16,315 nucleotides of DNA, from assembly GCA_035651055.1 (NCBI GenBank), contig DASRGK010000064.1, positions 1 through 16,315 on the forward strand, written 5' to 3'. The translations under genes were made by a program, and so were the position numbers. Shown here in pieces: positions 1 to 7,254 of this stretch. The notes under the pieces are model-generated. The model worked only from the letters and a program-made list of their open reading frames with translations. It made no database searches and had not been told where the DNA came from. The DNA comes from JAFKKF01 sp035651055. Lineage in GTDB: Bacteria > Pseudomonadota > Alphaproteobacteria > Rhizobiales > Kaistiaceae. Position 1 is the first letter of the stretch. The number at the start of each line of letters is the position of its first letter.

Positions 1-189
1 GATCTGCTGTCGCGGCGCGTCGACGAGGTGATGACCGCCTCGCCGAAGACCATCCCGCCCGACCTCCTCGTCGGCGCCGCTCTCGACCTCATCAACAAGG
101 CCAAGATCACCGCGCTCTTCGTGGTCGAGGCCGGCCGGCCGGTCGGCATCGTGCACATGCACGACCTCGTCCGGATCGGCGTCGCCTAG
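1..189 (+). CDS. kdsD: Arabinose-5-phosphate isomerase KdsD, 3' end only
   Basis: This is the last 62 codons of a KpsF/GutQ-family arabinose-5-phosphate isomerase; the start and the SIS sugar-isomerase domain lie left of the window. The enzyme converts D-ribulose 5-phosphate to D-arabinose 5-phosphate, the first step towards Kdo for lipopolysaccharide, in the cytoplasm. The visible part is the second CBS repeat: a DEVMT segment opens it, a hydrophobic core including TALFVVE follows, and it ends with GIVHMHDLVRIGV, the conserved C-terminus of this family (E. coli KdsD ends almost the same way). Its TAG stop (187-189) interlocks with the stop codon of the convergent nfeD gene. Family assignment is firm; the choice of KdsD over GutQ or KpsF follows from the usual chromosomal role in alphaproteobacteria. 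Confidence 0.88.
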   Translation, partial: DLLSRRVDEVMTASPKTIPPDLLVGAALDLINKAKITALFVVEAGRPVGIVHMHDLVRIGVA

Positions 190-641
190 GCGGTTTCCGG
201 CGTCGTCACCAGAAGCACGCCGCCATCGGCGCCACGGACGACCACCTCGGTCCCCGACGGCACGTCGGGGCCGGCCACCCGCCACACGGTGTCGTCGATC
301 CTGACCTTGCCCTCGCCGCCGACGATCGGGTCGGCAAGGACGATCCGCCGTCCGACCAGCCGCACCGCGCGCTGGTTGAGGAGCGGCTGGTCGATCCTGA
401 CGCCGCGGCGCGCGAAATAGCTCCGCCCGGCGATCACGATGACGACGCTGAGGACGGCGAAGACGATTGCCTGCGTCTGCCAGGTGAAGTCGGTGAAGAG
501 CGACATCACCCCGGTGACGATCGCCGCCACCCCGATCCAGACGAAGAAGCTCCCCGGGATGACCAGTTCGAGGCCGAGGAGGATGATGCCGAGGATCCAC
601 CAGCCCCACGGCCCGAGCTGATTGAGGATGTCGAGGATCAT
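186..641 (-). CDS. nfeD: NfeD-family membrane protein (YbbJ-like), partner of QmcA
   Basis: A 151-residue short NfeD protein, almost the length of E. coli YbbJ (152). The N-terminus is hydrophobic, with two or three membrane segments (about residues 10-48 and 55-70, including GWWILGIILLGLELVIPGSF). The C-terminal half is a soluble OB-fold-like domain, about 85-150, rich in beta strands and Val/Gly. Proteins of this class sit in the inner membrane and act with SPFH/stomatin proteins; the exact biochemical role is not settled. The start is fixed by the junction with the upstream qmcA gene: ATG at 641-639 overlaps the qmcA TGA at 640-638 (ATGA), so the two are very likely translationally coupled. 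The reading frame stays open further upstream, but that stretch is Arg/Pro-rich and lies inside qmcA. Confidence 0.88.
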   Translation of the reverse strand: MILDILNQLGPWGWWILGIILLGLELVIPGSFFVWIGVAAIVTGVMSLFTDFTWQTQAIVFAVLSVVIVIAGRSYFARRGVRIDQPLLNQRAVRLVGRRIVLADPIVGGEGKVRIDDTVWRVAGPDVPSGTEVVVRGADGGVLLVTTPETA

Positions 642-1603
642 GTCGCGCGTCCGGCCGTCGGGACGGCGCCGCGGCGGCGTTCGACCGCCTCCTCGCCGAA
701 AACGCTCTTCGCCAGTTCGCCGATGCCGGCGAGCGAGCCGATGAGCGCGGTCGCCTCCACCGGCAGGACGAGAACCTTCTGGTTCGGGGAGCCCGCCATC
801 GCTTCCAGCGCCTGCGTGTATTTCTGCGCGACGAAATAGTTGAGCGCCTGGGTGTCCCCGGCGGCGATCGCCTTCGAGACCACCTCGGTCGCCTTCGCCT
901 CGGCCTCGGCCAGGCGCTCGCGCGCCTCGGCATCGCGGAAGGCAGCCTCCTTGCGGCCTTCCGCGACGAGCACCATGGCCTGCTTCTCGCCCTCGGCCTT
1001 CAGTATCTCGGAAGCGCGCAGCCCTTCGGCTTCGAGGATCTGCGCCCGCTTGTCGCGTTCCGCCTTCATCTGCCGGCCCATCGCATCGACGAGATCGCGC
1101 GGCGGGTTGATGTCCTTGATCTCGATCCGGGTGATCTTGATTCCCCACGCCGAGGACGCGGCGTCGACGACGTGCAGCAGCCGGTCGTTGATGTCGTCGC
1201 GCTTGGAGAGCAGCTCGTCGAGGTCCATGCCGCCGAGCACCGTGCGGATGTTGGTCATGGTGAGCTGCAGGATGGCGTTTTCGAGCCCCTTCACCTCGTA
1301 GGCGGCGCGGGCCGCGTCGAGCACCTGGAAGAACGTGATCCCGTCGGCGCTGACGGTGGCATTGTCGCGGGTGATGACCTCCTGCGTCGGCACGTTCAGC
1401 ACCTGCTCCATCATGTTCATCCTGGCGCCGATGCGGTCGATGAACGGGACGATCAGGCTGAGGCCGGGCTTGATCGTGGCAATGTACCGGCCGAAGCGCT
1501 CGACGGTGTAGTTGTAGCCCTGCGGAACCTGCTTGATCGACGAGAAGATAACCAGCACGGTCAGGACCACGACCGCCACGATCACATAGTCGAAGCCGCT
1601 CAT
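638..1603 (-). CDS. qmcA: SPFH/Band 7 (stomatin-like) membrane protein QmcA
   Basis: A 321-residue SPFH protein that closely follows E. coli QmcA (YbbK) as I remember it. There is one N-terminal membrane segment (about residues 5-22). The Band 7 domain follows, with VPQGYNYTVERFGRY, IVPFIDRIG, NMMEQVLNVPTQEVITRDNA and the TMTNIRTVLGGMDLDELLS block. Next comes an Ala/Glu/Lys-rich coiled coil (about 180-250), and NYFVAQKYTQAL near the C-terminus. SPFH proteins form large oligomeric rings or cages on the inner membrane and are linked to membrane-protein quality control with FtsH-type proteases. The start at 1603 has a strong Shine-Dalgarno (GAGGAGG at about 6 bases) and matches the family N-terminus. 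The stop overlaps the nfeD start by four bases, so this is a two-gene operon. Confidence 0.93.
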   Translation of the reverse strand: MSGFDYVIVAVVVLTVLVIFSSIKQVPQGYNYTVERFGRYIATIKPGLSLIVPFIDRIGARMNMMEQVLNVPTQEVITRDNATVSADGITFFQVLDAARAAYEVKGLENAILQLTMTNIRTVLGGMDLDELLSKRDDINDRLLHVVDAASSAWGIKITRIEIKDINPPRDLVDAMGRQMKAERDKRAQILEAEGLRASEILKAEGEKQAMVLVAEGRKEAAFRDAEARERLAEAEAKATEVVSKAIAAGDTQALNYFVAQKYTQALEAMAGSPNQKVLVLPVEATALIGSLAGIGELAKSVFGEEAVERRRGAVPTAGRAT

Positions 1604-1604
1604 C

Positions 1605-1640
1605 GCTTCCTCCTCGCCGGTGCGGCCGCGCGAGCGGCCG
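1605..1640 (-). promoter_or_regulatory. qmcA ribosome binding site with an adjacent leader hairpin
   Basis: Read on the - strand, GAGGAGG lies about six bases upstream of the qmcA ATG. Just before it is a perfect 7-bp GC-only stem (1623-1629 paired with 1634-1640, loop 1630-1633). The stem does not cover the ribosome binding site, so a direct masking role is not evident. It could simply stabilise the 5' end of the message. Confidence 0.45.
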
Positions 1641-1656
1641 GCTGTCCCCGACCCGG

Positions 1657-1685
1657 TATATGTGGATTCGGCGGAAAACGCGCAA
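1657..1685 (-). promoter_or_regulatory. Possible weak sigma70-type promoter for qmcA-nfeD
   Basis: On the - strand, TTGCGC (1685-1680), a 17-base spacer and CATATA (1662-1657) lie about 55 bases upstream of the qmcA start, in the gap after dcp. Both hexamers match consensus only partly. The best argument is position, since qmcA needs a promoter somewhere in this 191-base gap and this is its most AT-rich spot. Confidence 0.22.
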
Positions 1686-1751
1686 TCGGGGGAAGATCGT
1701 TCAGGATGAATACCGGGTTTCCCGAAGCCGGCAATCATTCGTGGCGGGATC

Positions 1752-1783
1752 GATCGCGCCGCCGATTGCGGCGCAGCGCGATC
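1752..1783 (-). terminator. Stem-loop just downstream of dcp
   Basis: GATCGCGC (1752-1759) pairs with GCGCGATC (1776-1783). An inner CGCC/GGCG stem (1760-1763 with 1770-1773) makes a 12-bp hairpin starting about 12 bases past the dcp stop codon. No U-tract follows on the - strand, so it is not a classical intrinsic terminator. It may be a 3'-end stabiliser or a weak terminator separating dcp from qmcA. Confidence 0.35.
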
Positions 1784-1794
1784 AGCGTGCGGCC

Positions 1795-3867
1795 CTAGGC
1801 CGCCGCCGCGTCGTCCATTCCCGCCAGCGCATCGAGCCCGCGCTTCTTCAGGAGCGCCGAGGGATCCGGGTCGCGGCCGCGGAAGGCGCGGTAGGCCTCG
1901 GCCGGATCGCGGAGGTGGCCGGCGGAATAGATGAAGTCGTGGAGGCGCTTCGCCGTCGCCGGATCGAAGACGTCGCCGGTTTCCGCAAAGGCATCGAAGG
2001 CGTCGGCATCGAGGACTTCCGACCACAGGTAAGAGTAGTAGCCCGCGGCGTAGCCGTCGCCCGAGAAGATGTGCTGGAAGTGCGGGCTGCGGTGCCGCAT
2101 GACGATCGCCTTCGGCATGCCGATGCGCTCGAGGACGCCCTTCTCGTAGGCGCCGACATCGACATCGTTGCCGGAAGGCAGAAGGTGCAGGTCCATATCG
2201 ACGAGGGCCGAGGAGGTGTACTCAACGGTGGCGAAACCCTGGTTGAAGGTCCGCGCAGCCAGCACCTTGTCGAGGAGCGTGTCGGGGAGCGGCGTGCCGG
2301 TCTTCGCGTGGATCGCGAACTCCTTCAGGATCTCGGGGCGCTCCAGCCAGTGCTCGAAGAGCTGCGAAGGCAATTCGACGAAATCGCGCGCGACGCTCGT
2401 ACCGGCGATGAACGGGTAGGTCACGTCGGAAAGGAGGCCATGCAGCGCATGGCCGAACTCGTGGAAGAGGGTGCGTGCATCGTCGAAGGAAAGGAGCGCC
2501 GCCTCGCCCTTCGGCGGCTTGGCGAAGTTCATGACGTTGAGGACGATCGGTCGGACATCGCCGGTGAGTTTCTGCTGGTCCCGGAAACTGGTCATCCAGG
2601 CGCCGCTCCGCTTCGAGGAGCGGGCGAAGTAGTCCCCGATGAAGATGCCGACGTGCCGGCCATCCGCGCCCTTCACTTCAAAGACGCGGACGTCGGGATG
2701 ATAGACGGGAACGTCGTGTAGCTCGCTGAAGCTGAGGCCGAAGAGGCGGCCGGCGGTGGCGAAGGCCGCCGCGATCATCTGGTCGAGCTGCAGATAGGGC
2801 TTGATCTCGGCGCCGTCGAAATCGAAGCGGCGCTTCCGCATCTTCTCGGCGTAGTGACGCCAGTCCCACGGCGCGATCTCGAAGTTGTTGCCCTCCTCGA
2901 CGGCCAGCGACTGCAATTCGCGCGCCTCCTCGATGGCGCGGAGGCGGCCGGGCTTCCACACCGAATTGAGGAGGCCGAGCGCCGCGTCGGGCGTCTTCGC
3001 CATCGTATCTGCGAGCCGGTAATGGGCGTAGGAATCGTAGCCGAGGAGCCGGGCGCGCTCGGCGCGGAGTTCGATCATTTCGGCCATCAGCGGACGGTTG
3101 TCGGTGGCCCCGGCATTCTCGCCGCGCTTCGCCCAGGCTTCGAACGCGCGCTCGCGGAGGTCGCGCCGGGTCGAGAAGGTGAGGAACGGCTCGATGCTCG
3201 ACCGCGACAGGGTGATGACGTGCTTGCCGGGCAGGTTGCGGTCGGCGGCCGCCTGCGCCGCGGCCTGGCGGAGCCACTCGGGCAGCCCGGCAAGGTCGGA
3301 TTCGCCGTCGAGCAGCAGCGTGTAGGCCTTCTCGTCGGCGAGCACGTTCTGGCTGAAGAGCGTGCCGAGCGTGGCGAGGCGCTCGTTGATCTCGGCGAGC
3401 CGCTTCTTGCCTTCGCCGTCGAGCCGCGCGCCGGCGCGGACGAACATCGTGTAGTAGCGCTCGAGCACCCGCGCCTCCTCGGCGCCGAGCTTCAGGGAGG
3501 CGCGGCGGGCATATAGCCCATCGATGCGGGCGAAGAGGTCGGGGTCGAGGACGATCCCGGTCGAGTGGCGGGCAAGGACCGGCGCGATGTCGCGCTCGAT
3601 CGCCTCGAGGTCGTCGTTGGTGTCGGCGCCGCTGAGCCCGAAGAAGACGGCGGCGACGCGGTCAAGCGCCATGCCGCTCTTCTCCATCGCCGCAACCGTG
3701 TTCGCGAAGGTCGGCTCGCCCGGCTCGCCGGTGATCCTCGCGATATTCGCCTTCTGCTCGGCGACCGCGGCGTCGAAGGCGGGCCGGAAATGCTCCGGCC
3801 TGATCTCGGCGAAGGGCGGCAGGCCGAAGGGCGTGTTCCAGGCTGAAAGCAGCGGGTTGGCGGACAT
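1795..3867 (-). CDS. dcp: Peptidyl-dipeptidase Dcp (M3 zinc metallopeptidase)
   Basis: A 690-residue M3-family oligopeptidase, close to E. coli Dcp (about 680). It has no signal peptide, so it should be cytoplasmic. It degrades short peptides by removing C-terminal dipeptides, helping to recycle peptides from protein turnover and uptake. The zinc site is visible: HEFGH at residues 469-473, in FHEFGHALHG, with the third ligand Glu498 in DFVELPSQ. The RDFVELPSQLFEHW context resembles Dcp more than oligopeptidase A (OpdA), where the equivalent is closer to DAVELPSQ. The N-terminal helical part begins NPLLSAWNTPFGLPPF, typical of the family, which supports the ATG at 3867 over the longer open frame, whose extra N-terminus is Arg/Pro-rich. 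The Shine-Dalgarno is poor. The gene appears to be single, not part of an operon. Confidence 0.93.
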   Translation of the reverse strand: MSANPLLSAWNTPFGLPPFAEIRPEHFRPAFDAAVAEQKANIARITGEPGEPTFANTVAAMEKSGMALDRVAAVFFGLSGADTNDDLEAIERDIAPVLARHSTGIVLDPDLFARIDGLYARRASLKLGAEEARVLERYYTMFVRAGARLDGEGKKRLAEINERLATLGTLFSQNVLADEKAYTLLLDGESDLAGLPEWLRQAAAQAAADRNLPGKHVITLSRSSIEPFLTFSTRRDLRERAFEAWAKRGENAGATDNRPLMAEMIELRAERARLLGYDSYAHYRLADTMAKTPDAALGLLNSVWKPGRLRAIEEARELQSLAVEEGNNFEIAPWDWRHYAEKMRKRRFDFDGAEIKPYLQLDQMIAAAFATAGRLFGLSFSELHDVPVYHPDVRVFEVKGADGRHVGIFIGDYFARSSKRSGAWMTSFRDQQKLTGDVRPIVLNVMNFAKPPKGEAALLSFDDARTLFHEFGHALHGLLSDVTYPFIAGTSVARDFVELPSQLFEHWLERPEILKEFAIHAKTGTPLPDTLLDKVLAARTFNQGFATVEYTSSALVDMDLHLLPSGNDVDVGAYEKGVLERIGMPKAIVMRHRSPHFQHIFSGDGYAAGYYSYLWSEVLDADAFDAFAETGDVFDPATAKRLHDFIYSAGHLRDPAEAYRAFRGRDPDPSALLKKRGLDALAGMDDAAAA

Positions 3868-3900
3868 GGCGGGGTCTCTGGTGCGGGATTTGGCGCGCTG

Positions 3901-3930
3901 GATATAGGGGCGCGGGCGGGGCTCTGTCAT
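3901..3930 (-). promoter_or_regulatory. Probable sigma70-type promoter of dcp
   Basis: On the - strand, ATGACA (3930-3925, five of six matches to TTGACA), an 18-base spacer and TATATC (3906-3901, four of six to TATAAT) sit about 34 bases upstream of the dcp ATG. This predicts a leader of roughly 25-30 bases. A 7-bp inverted repeat, GGCGGGG (3915-3921) with CCCCGCC (3931-3937), flanks the -35 hexamer and could be a regulator site or chance in GC-rich DNA. Confidence 0.4.
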
Positions 3931-3975
3931 CCCCGCCCCGGAACGGCTCTTTGAACGCAACGAGACCGCTGCATA

Positions 3976-4120
3976 ACCTCTCCTAGAAGGAGAGGTCGGA
4001 TCGAGCGCGTCAGCGGTCGATCCGGGTGAGGTGTTAGAGCCTTTCCGGAGAGGGCCAGGCCCCCTCACCCGCTCGCCGGACTGGCGTCCGGCTCACGACC
4101 TCTCCCCGCCGGGGAGAGGT
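3976..4120. repeat. Tandem five-hairpin intergenic element (REP-like)
   Basis: Five inverted repeats follow one another. A: ACCTCTCCT (3976-3984) with AGGAGAGGT (3988-3996). B: GGATCGA (3998-4004) with TCGATCC (4017-4023). C: GGGTGAGG (4024-4031) with CCTCACCC (4063-4070). D: GCCGGA (4075-4080) with TCCGGC (4087-4092). E: ACCTCTCCCC (4098-4107) with GGGGAGAGGT (4111-4120). A and E share the same outer eight-base arms, so the element looks bounded by two related hairpins. The arms resemble palindromes I remember between genes in many Hyphomicrobiales genomes. As transcribed RNA the region would be highly structured. It may act as a terminator or RNA-stability element for the upstream S41 protease gene, or be a mobile REP-type repeat. 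Confidence 0.7.
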
Positions 4121-4212
4121 GATGCGTTCCGCGGTTTGCGCAAAAGCCGCCCTCCACTGCCTGCACCCGTTGCACGAGGCCGGATGCAGCGACTTTCGCA
4201 TTCACCGATGTC

Positions 4213-4256
4213 GTCCCGGCGGTGCAGCACGAAGTGATGCGCCGCAGACCCGGGAC
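4213..4256. repeat. Long imperfect hairpin with a GTGCAGCAC-type core
   Basis: GTCCCGG (4213-4219) pairs with CCGGGAC (4250-4256). Inside it, GCGGTGCAGCAC pairs with GTGATGCGCCGC with two mismatches around a GAA loop. On the - strand it reads as a CGGGTCTGCGGCGCATCAC-type sequence, which I recall as a common dispersed intergenic repeat in Bradyrhizobium-like genomes. That recollection needs a genome search. Confidence 0.55.
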
Positions 4257-4286
4257 CTCCACCGTAGGGATGCGGCCCCCATGAGG

Positions 4287-4331
4287 TTCCGTGTCTGCGC
4301 AGCGGCACTTCGCGCCGCAGCGCGCACGGAA
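4287..4331. repeat. Second long hairpin, TTCCGTG...CACGGAA
   Basis: TTCCGTG (4287-4293) pairs with CACGGAA (4325-4331). Inner stems are GCGC (4297-4300 with 4320-4323) and GCGGC/GCCGC (4302-4306 with 4314-4318) around a short CACTTCGC-like loop. It lies 38 bases past the stop codon of the S41 protease gene in its direction of transcription, so it could also serve that gene as a 3' structure. Confidence 0.5.
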
Positions 4332-4369
4332 CGACAAGGCCAGAATCCGCCACTGACTTTGACCTACGG

Positions 4370-5602
4370 CTACCCGTCCGTGAGCAGGGCGCGGGCGCGG
4401 GCGAAGGCCGTGTCGACCTGCGGGTCCTTGCCGCCGGAATAGCGGATGTCGAAGGGCACGGCGACGTCGGGGAGGACGCCGTTCTTTTCAAGCACCTTGC
4501 CGTCGACCTCGACGCCGGCAACGGCAATTTCGAGAAGCGTGTTGTCGGGGAGCATATACCCGCGCCCGCCGAGCAGGTTCCCGGCGGTGCGCGTGCCGAC
4601 CAGAGGGACCCCCTTGGCCTTGAGGGCGTAGGCGAAGACTTCGAGCCCGCTCCGGGTGCCGCCGTCGATGATCGCGACAACCGGCTTGTGCCAGCGGAGG
4701 TTGGAGACCTTGCCCTGGCCGTTGCGGTCGATGAAGCGGAAGGGCGGCGTGCCGCCAAGGAAGATTTCCGCGGCATCGGGCGGCGCACCGCCCCAGCGGC
4801 CGCGAAGGTCGACGACGAGGGCGTCGGCACCGGCAAGCGGGCCGGCGAGCGCCTCGTCGATCGCGCCGACGACGTCGCCGCCGGCAAAGGTCCAGATGTG
4901 CAGGTAACCGATCCTGCGGCCATCGACCTCCCGGACCGTGGCGCTCTGCCGGATGGCGGCGACCAGCGTGTCGGTGGGCTCGAGGTCGGCCACGGCGACG
5001 GCGACGTTCTCCGGCGCAGCGCCATCGGCGCGGCGGACGGAGAGGGTCACTTCCTTGCCCACCTTTCCGCGGAACGAGTCGATCTCGCGGAACGGCGCAC
5101 CATCGGCGGAGAGAAGCTCGTCGCCGACATGAAGGCCGGCCTTCTCTGCGGCACCGCCGTCATAGATGTCGGTGATGAAGCGCTTCCCGCCGATCTCGGC
5201 GGAGGCAATGCCGATGCCGGGATAGGTGATCTCGCCGTCCGGCGGAAAGATGCGCTCGAGGTCGCGCCGGTAATTGAAGCGAAAGATGTCGGCGAGCTCG
5301 TAGTAATCGAGCTGGTCGGGCCCGAAATGCCCGGTATGCGATGCGTCGAGCGCAAAGAGCGCCGCGCCGATCGCGGCGTCATAGTCCTTGTCGGTGGCGG
5401 TCGCAGGGAGCGTCGTCAGAATCTGGCGAACCGCGGCCTCGAATTTCGGCAGCGCCGACGGCAGGTAGAAGTTCTCCTCAACCAGATCGACCGCCCTGTC
5501 GAAGGCGGCGTTGCCGGACTTTGGCGCATCGGCGAACGCCACGCCCGAAAGCGAAAGAAGCAGCGCGGCGGCCGGCGCCGCGAGCCGCATCGTCACATGC
5601 AT
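4370..5602 (-). CDS. Exported S41-family (C-terminal-processing-like) peptidase with PDZ domain
   Basis: A 410-residue protein with a Sec signal peptide (hydrophobic core about residues 7-20, likely cut after AFA at 24), so periplasmic. An N-terminal helical region (about 30-120) leads into a PDZ domain (about 125-195, with YPGIGI and AAEKAGLHVGDELLSADG). The S41 protease core follows (about 225-400: RRIGYLHIWTF, ALVVDLRGRWGG). The nucleophile is probably Ser318 in GGTRSGLE, aligning with the Ser of the GSAS-E motif in Prc/CtpA. The general-base Lys that normally sits in TFGK is replaced by Asn342 (TAGN), so either another residue serves as base, as in tricorn-type S41 members, or activity is altered. 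Start at 5602; a second ATG at 5590 would also leave the signal peptide intact. The substrate cannot be inferred. The gene stands alone, divergent from homospermidine synthase. Confidence 0.85.
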   Translation of the reverse strand: MHVTMRLAAPAAALLLSLSGVAFADAPKSGNAAFDRAVDLVEENFYLPSALPKFEAAVRQILTTLPATATDKDYDAAIGAALFALDASHTGHFGPDQLDYYELADIFRFNYRRDLERIFPPDGEITYPGIGIASAEIGGKRFITDIYDGGAAEKAGLHVGDELLSADGAPFREIDSFRGKVGKEVTLSVRRADGAAPENVAVAVADLEPTDTLVAAIRQSATVREVDGRRIGYLHIWTFAGGDVVGAIDEALAGPLAGADALVVDLRGRWGGAPPDAAEIFLGGTPPFRFIDRNGQGKVSNLRWHKPVVAIIDGGTRSGLEVFAYALKAKGVPLVGTRTAGNLLGGRGYMLPDNTLLEIAVAGVEVDGKVLEKNGVLPDVAVPFDIRYSGGKDPQVDTAFARARALLTDG

Positions 5603-5752
5603 GAATCACCAATCCCTTGCACCGGGATCGCCCTCACTTCGCCTGCCGGGAGGGCGCGGCCATTTTGTGGCGCGCGCACCGCGATCACGGAGGGTTGACG
5701 GCAACGCCGGTTTCCCGCCAAAGAGCGGCAGGCATCCGGCAGGGAGAGCGAC

Positions 5753-7186
5753 ATGGCGGAATGGCCCGTTTACGGGAAGATCGACGGACCGGTCGTGATG
5801 ATCGGCTTCGGTTCCATCGGCAGGGGTGCGCTGCCGCTGATCCTCCGCCACTTCGAGGTGGACGTGTCACGGCTGACCGTCGTCGACCCTGACGATCACG
5901 GCAAGGCGGTGATCGAATCGCTCGGCGGCAGGTTCATCCACGAGGCGGTGACCCGCGAGAACTACCGGACGCTGCTGACCCCGCTCTTCAAGGCCGGCGA
6001 AGGCCGCGGCTTCTGCGTCAACCTCTCGGTCGACACGTCGTCGCTCGACATCATGCGGCTCGCCCGCGAGCTCGGCTGCCTCTACATCGACACCGTGGTC
6101 GAGCCGTGGCCGGGCTTCTATTTCGACGCCAGCATGGACGCCTCGGCGCGCTCCAACTACGCGCTCCGCGAGACGGTACTCGCCGAGAAACTGGCGAGCC
6201 CCGGCGGCCCGACGGCGGTTTCCTGCTGCGGCGCCAATCCGGGAATGGTGTCGTGGTTCGTCAAGCAGGCGCTGGTCGACCTCGTCGGCAACGTCAACGT
6301 GCCGAATTTCGTCGAGCCGACGACGCGGGACGGCTGGGCGAAGCTCGCCCGCGACCTTGGCGTCAAGGGTATCCACCTCGCCGAGCGCGACACGCAGCAC
6401 GCCCGCACGCCGAAGAAGCTCGGGACCTTCGTCAATACGTGGTCGGTGGAGGGCTTCCTCTCCGAAGGCATGCAGCCGGCCGAGCTCGGCTGGGGCACGC
6501 ACGAGACCTGGATGCCGGAGAATGCCGGCACGCACGCCGCCGGCTGCCAGGCGGCGATCTATCTCCGCCAGCCCGGCGCCAATACCCGGGTCCGCTCCTG
6601 GTGCCCGACACCCGGGCCGCAATACGGCTTCCTCGTCACCCACAACGAGTCGATCTCGATCGCCGACTACCTGACGCTGCGCGAGAACGGCGCAGTGGTG
6701 TACCGCCCGACCTGCCACTACGCCTACCACCCGGCGAACGACGCGGTGCTGTCGCTCCATGAATTGTTCGGACGGGCGGGTGTCGTGCAGGAGGAGCATC
6801 ACATCCTGTCCGAGACGGAGATCGTCGACGGCATCGACGAGTTGGGCGTGCTCCTCTACGGCCACGCCTGGAACGCCTACTGGTACGGCTCGCAGCTCTC
6901 GATCGAGGAGACGCGCAATCTTGCGCCGAACCAGAACGCCACCGGGCTGCAGGTTTCCTCGGCGGTGCTTGCCGGCATGGTCTGGGCGCTGGAGAACCCG
7001 GAAGCCGGCATCGTCGAGGCGGACGAGATGGATTACCGGCGCTGTCTTGAAGTGCAGACGCCCTATCTCGGGACGGTCAAGGGCTACTACACCGACTGGA
7101 CCCCGCTCGCGAACCGGCCGGGGCTGTTCCCGGAGGACATCGATACCAGCGATCCGTGGCAATTCCGGAACATCCTCGTCCGCTAG
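5753..7186 (+). CDS. hss: Homospermidine synthase
   Basis: A 477-residue bacterial homospermidine synthase, the same length as I recall for the Blastochloris viridis enzyme. This cytoplasmic NAD-dependent enzyme joins two putrescines (or putrescine and spermidine) to make sym-homospermidine, a main polyamine of many alphaproteobacteria. The NAD site is GFGSIGRG at 18-25, with the acidic end of strand 2 at Asp45. Residues I remember as important in the Blastochloris structure are all present: Asp94, Asn162 (in CCGANPG), and, shifted by one, Glu211, Trp230 (the cation-pi Trp, in NTWSVEG), Glu238, His297 and Glu299. The ATG has a good Shine-Dalgarno (AGGGAG). No ornithine decarboxylase is nearby, so putrescine comes from elsewhere in the genome. 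The 68-base gap to the next gene means co-transcription is possible but not shown. Confidence 0.96.
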   Translation: MAEWPVYGKIDGPVVMIGFGSIGRGALPLILRHFEVDVSRLTVVDPDDHGKAVIESLGGRFIHEAVTRENYRTLLTPLFKAGEGRGFCVNLSVDTSSLDIMRLARELGCLYIDTVVEPWPGFYFDASMDASARSNYALRETVLAEKLASPGGPTAVSCCGANPGMVSWFVKQALVDLVGNVNVPNFVEPTTRDGWAKLARDLGVKGIHLAERDTQHARTPKKLGTFVNTWSVEGFLSEGMQPAELGWGTHETWMPENAGTHAAGCQAAIYLRQPGANTRVRSWCPTPGPQYGFLVTHNESISIADYLTLRENGAVVYRPTCHYAYHPANDAVLSLHELFGRAGVVQEEHHILSETEIVDGIDELGVLLYGHAWNAYWYGSQLSIEETRNLAPNQNATGLQVSSAVLAGMVWALENPEAGIVEADEMDYRRCLEVQTPYLGTVKGYYTDWTPLANRPGLFPEDIDTSDPWQFRNILVR

Positions 7187-7195
7187 GGATTGGCG

Positions 7196-7211
7196 CCCGC
7201 CGCCGGGCGGG
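7196..7211 (+). terminator. Short GC hairpin after hss
   Basis: CCCGCC (7196-7201) pairs with GGCGGG (7206-7211) around a four-base loop, ten bases after the hss stop. There is no U-tract. It may be a weak terminator or only GC-rich noise. Confidence 0.25.
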
Positions 7212-7254
7212 GCATGCTCCGGGCGGGGAATGGGAAAGAGGCCGAGGGGGAGAG

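Larger units (their letters stand above)
3868..4369. other. Gene-free 502-base region with clustered hairpins
   Basis: No reading frame here looks like protein on either strand. Next to dcp it holds the probable dcp promoter. From about 3976 to 4120 it is a near-continuous series of perfect inverted repeats. From about 4213 to 4331 there are two longer imperfect hairpins. The parts are listed separately. The stretch 4121-4212 shows nothing I can name. Confidence 0.7.

Noticed and set aside
4688..5698. Open reading frame on the + strand opposite the S41 protease
   Set aside because: Antisense shadow without domain, signal peptide or ribosome binding site.
5695..5723. TTGACG as a -35 element for hss
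   Set aside because: The -35 match is good, but at 16-18 bases downstream there is only CCAAAG-like sequence, not a credible -10.
5642..5743. Inverted repeat CCTGCCGG / CCGGCAGG flanking the hss upstream region
   Set aside because: Eight bases separated by 86 in GC-rich DNA is expected by chance, and one arm is simply next to the hss ribosome binding site.
5867..7162. Long open reading frame on the - strand opposite homospermidine synthase
   Set aside because: It is an antisense shadow of a firmly identified gene in GC-rich DNA. Its translation is Arg/Val/Asp-rich with no recognisable domain.
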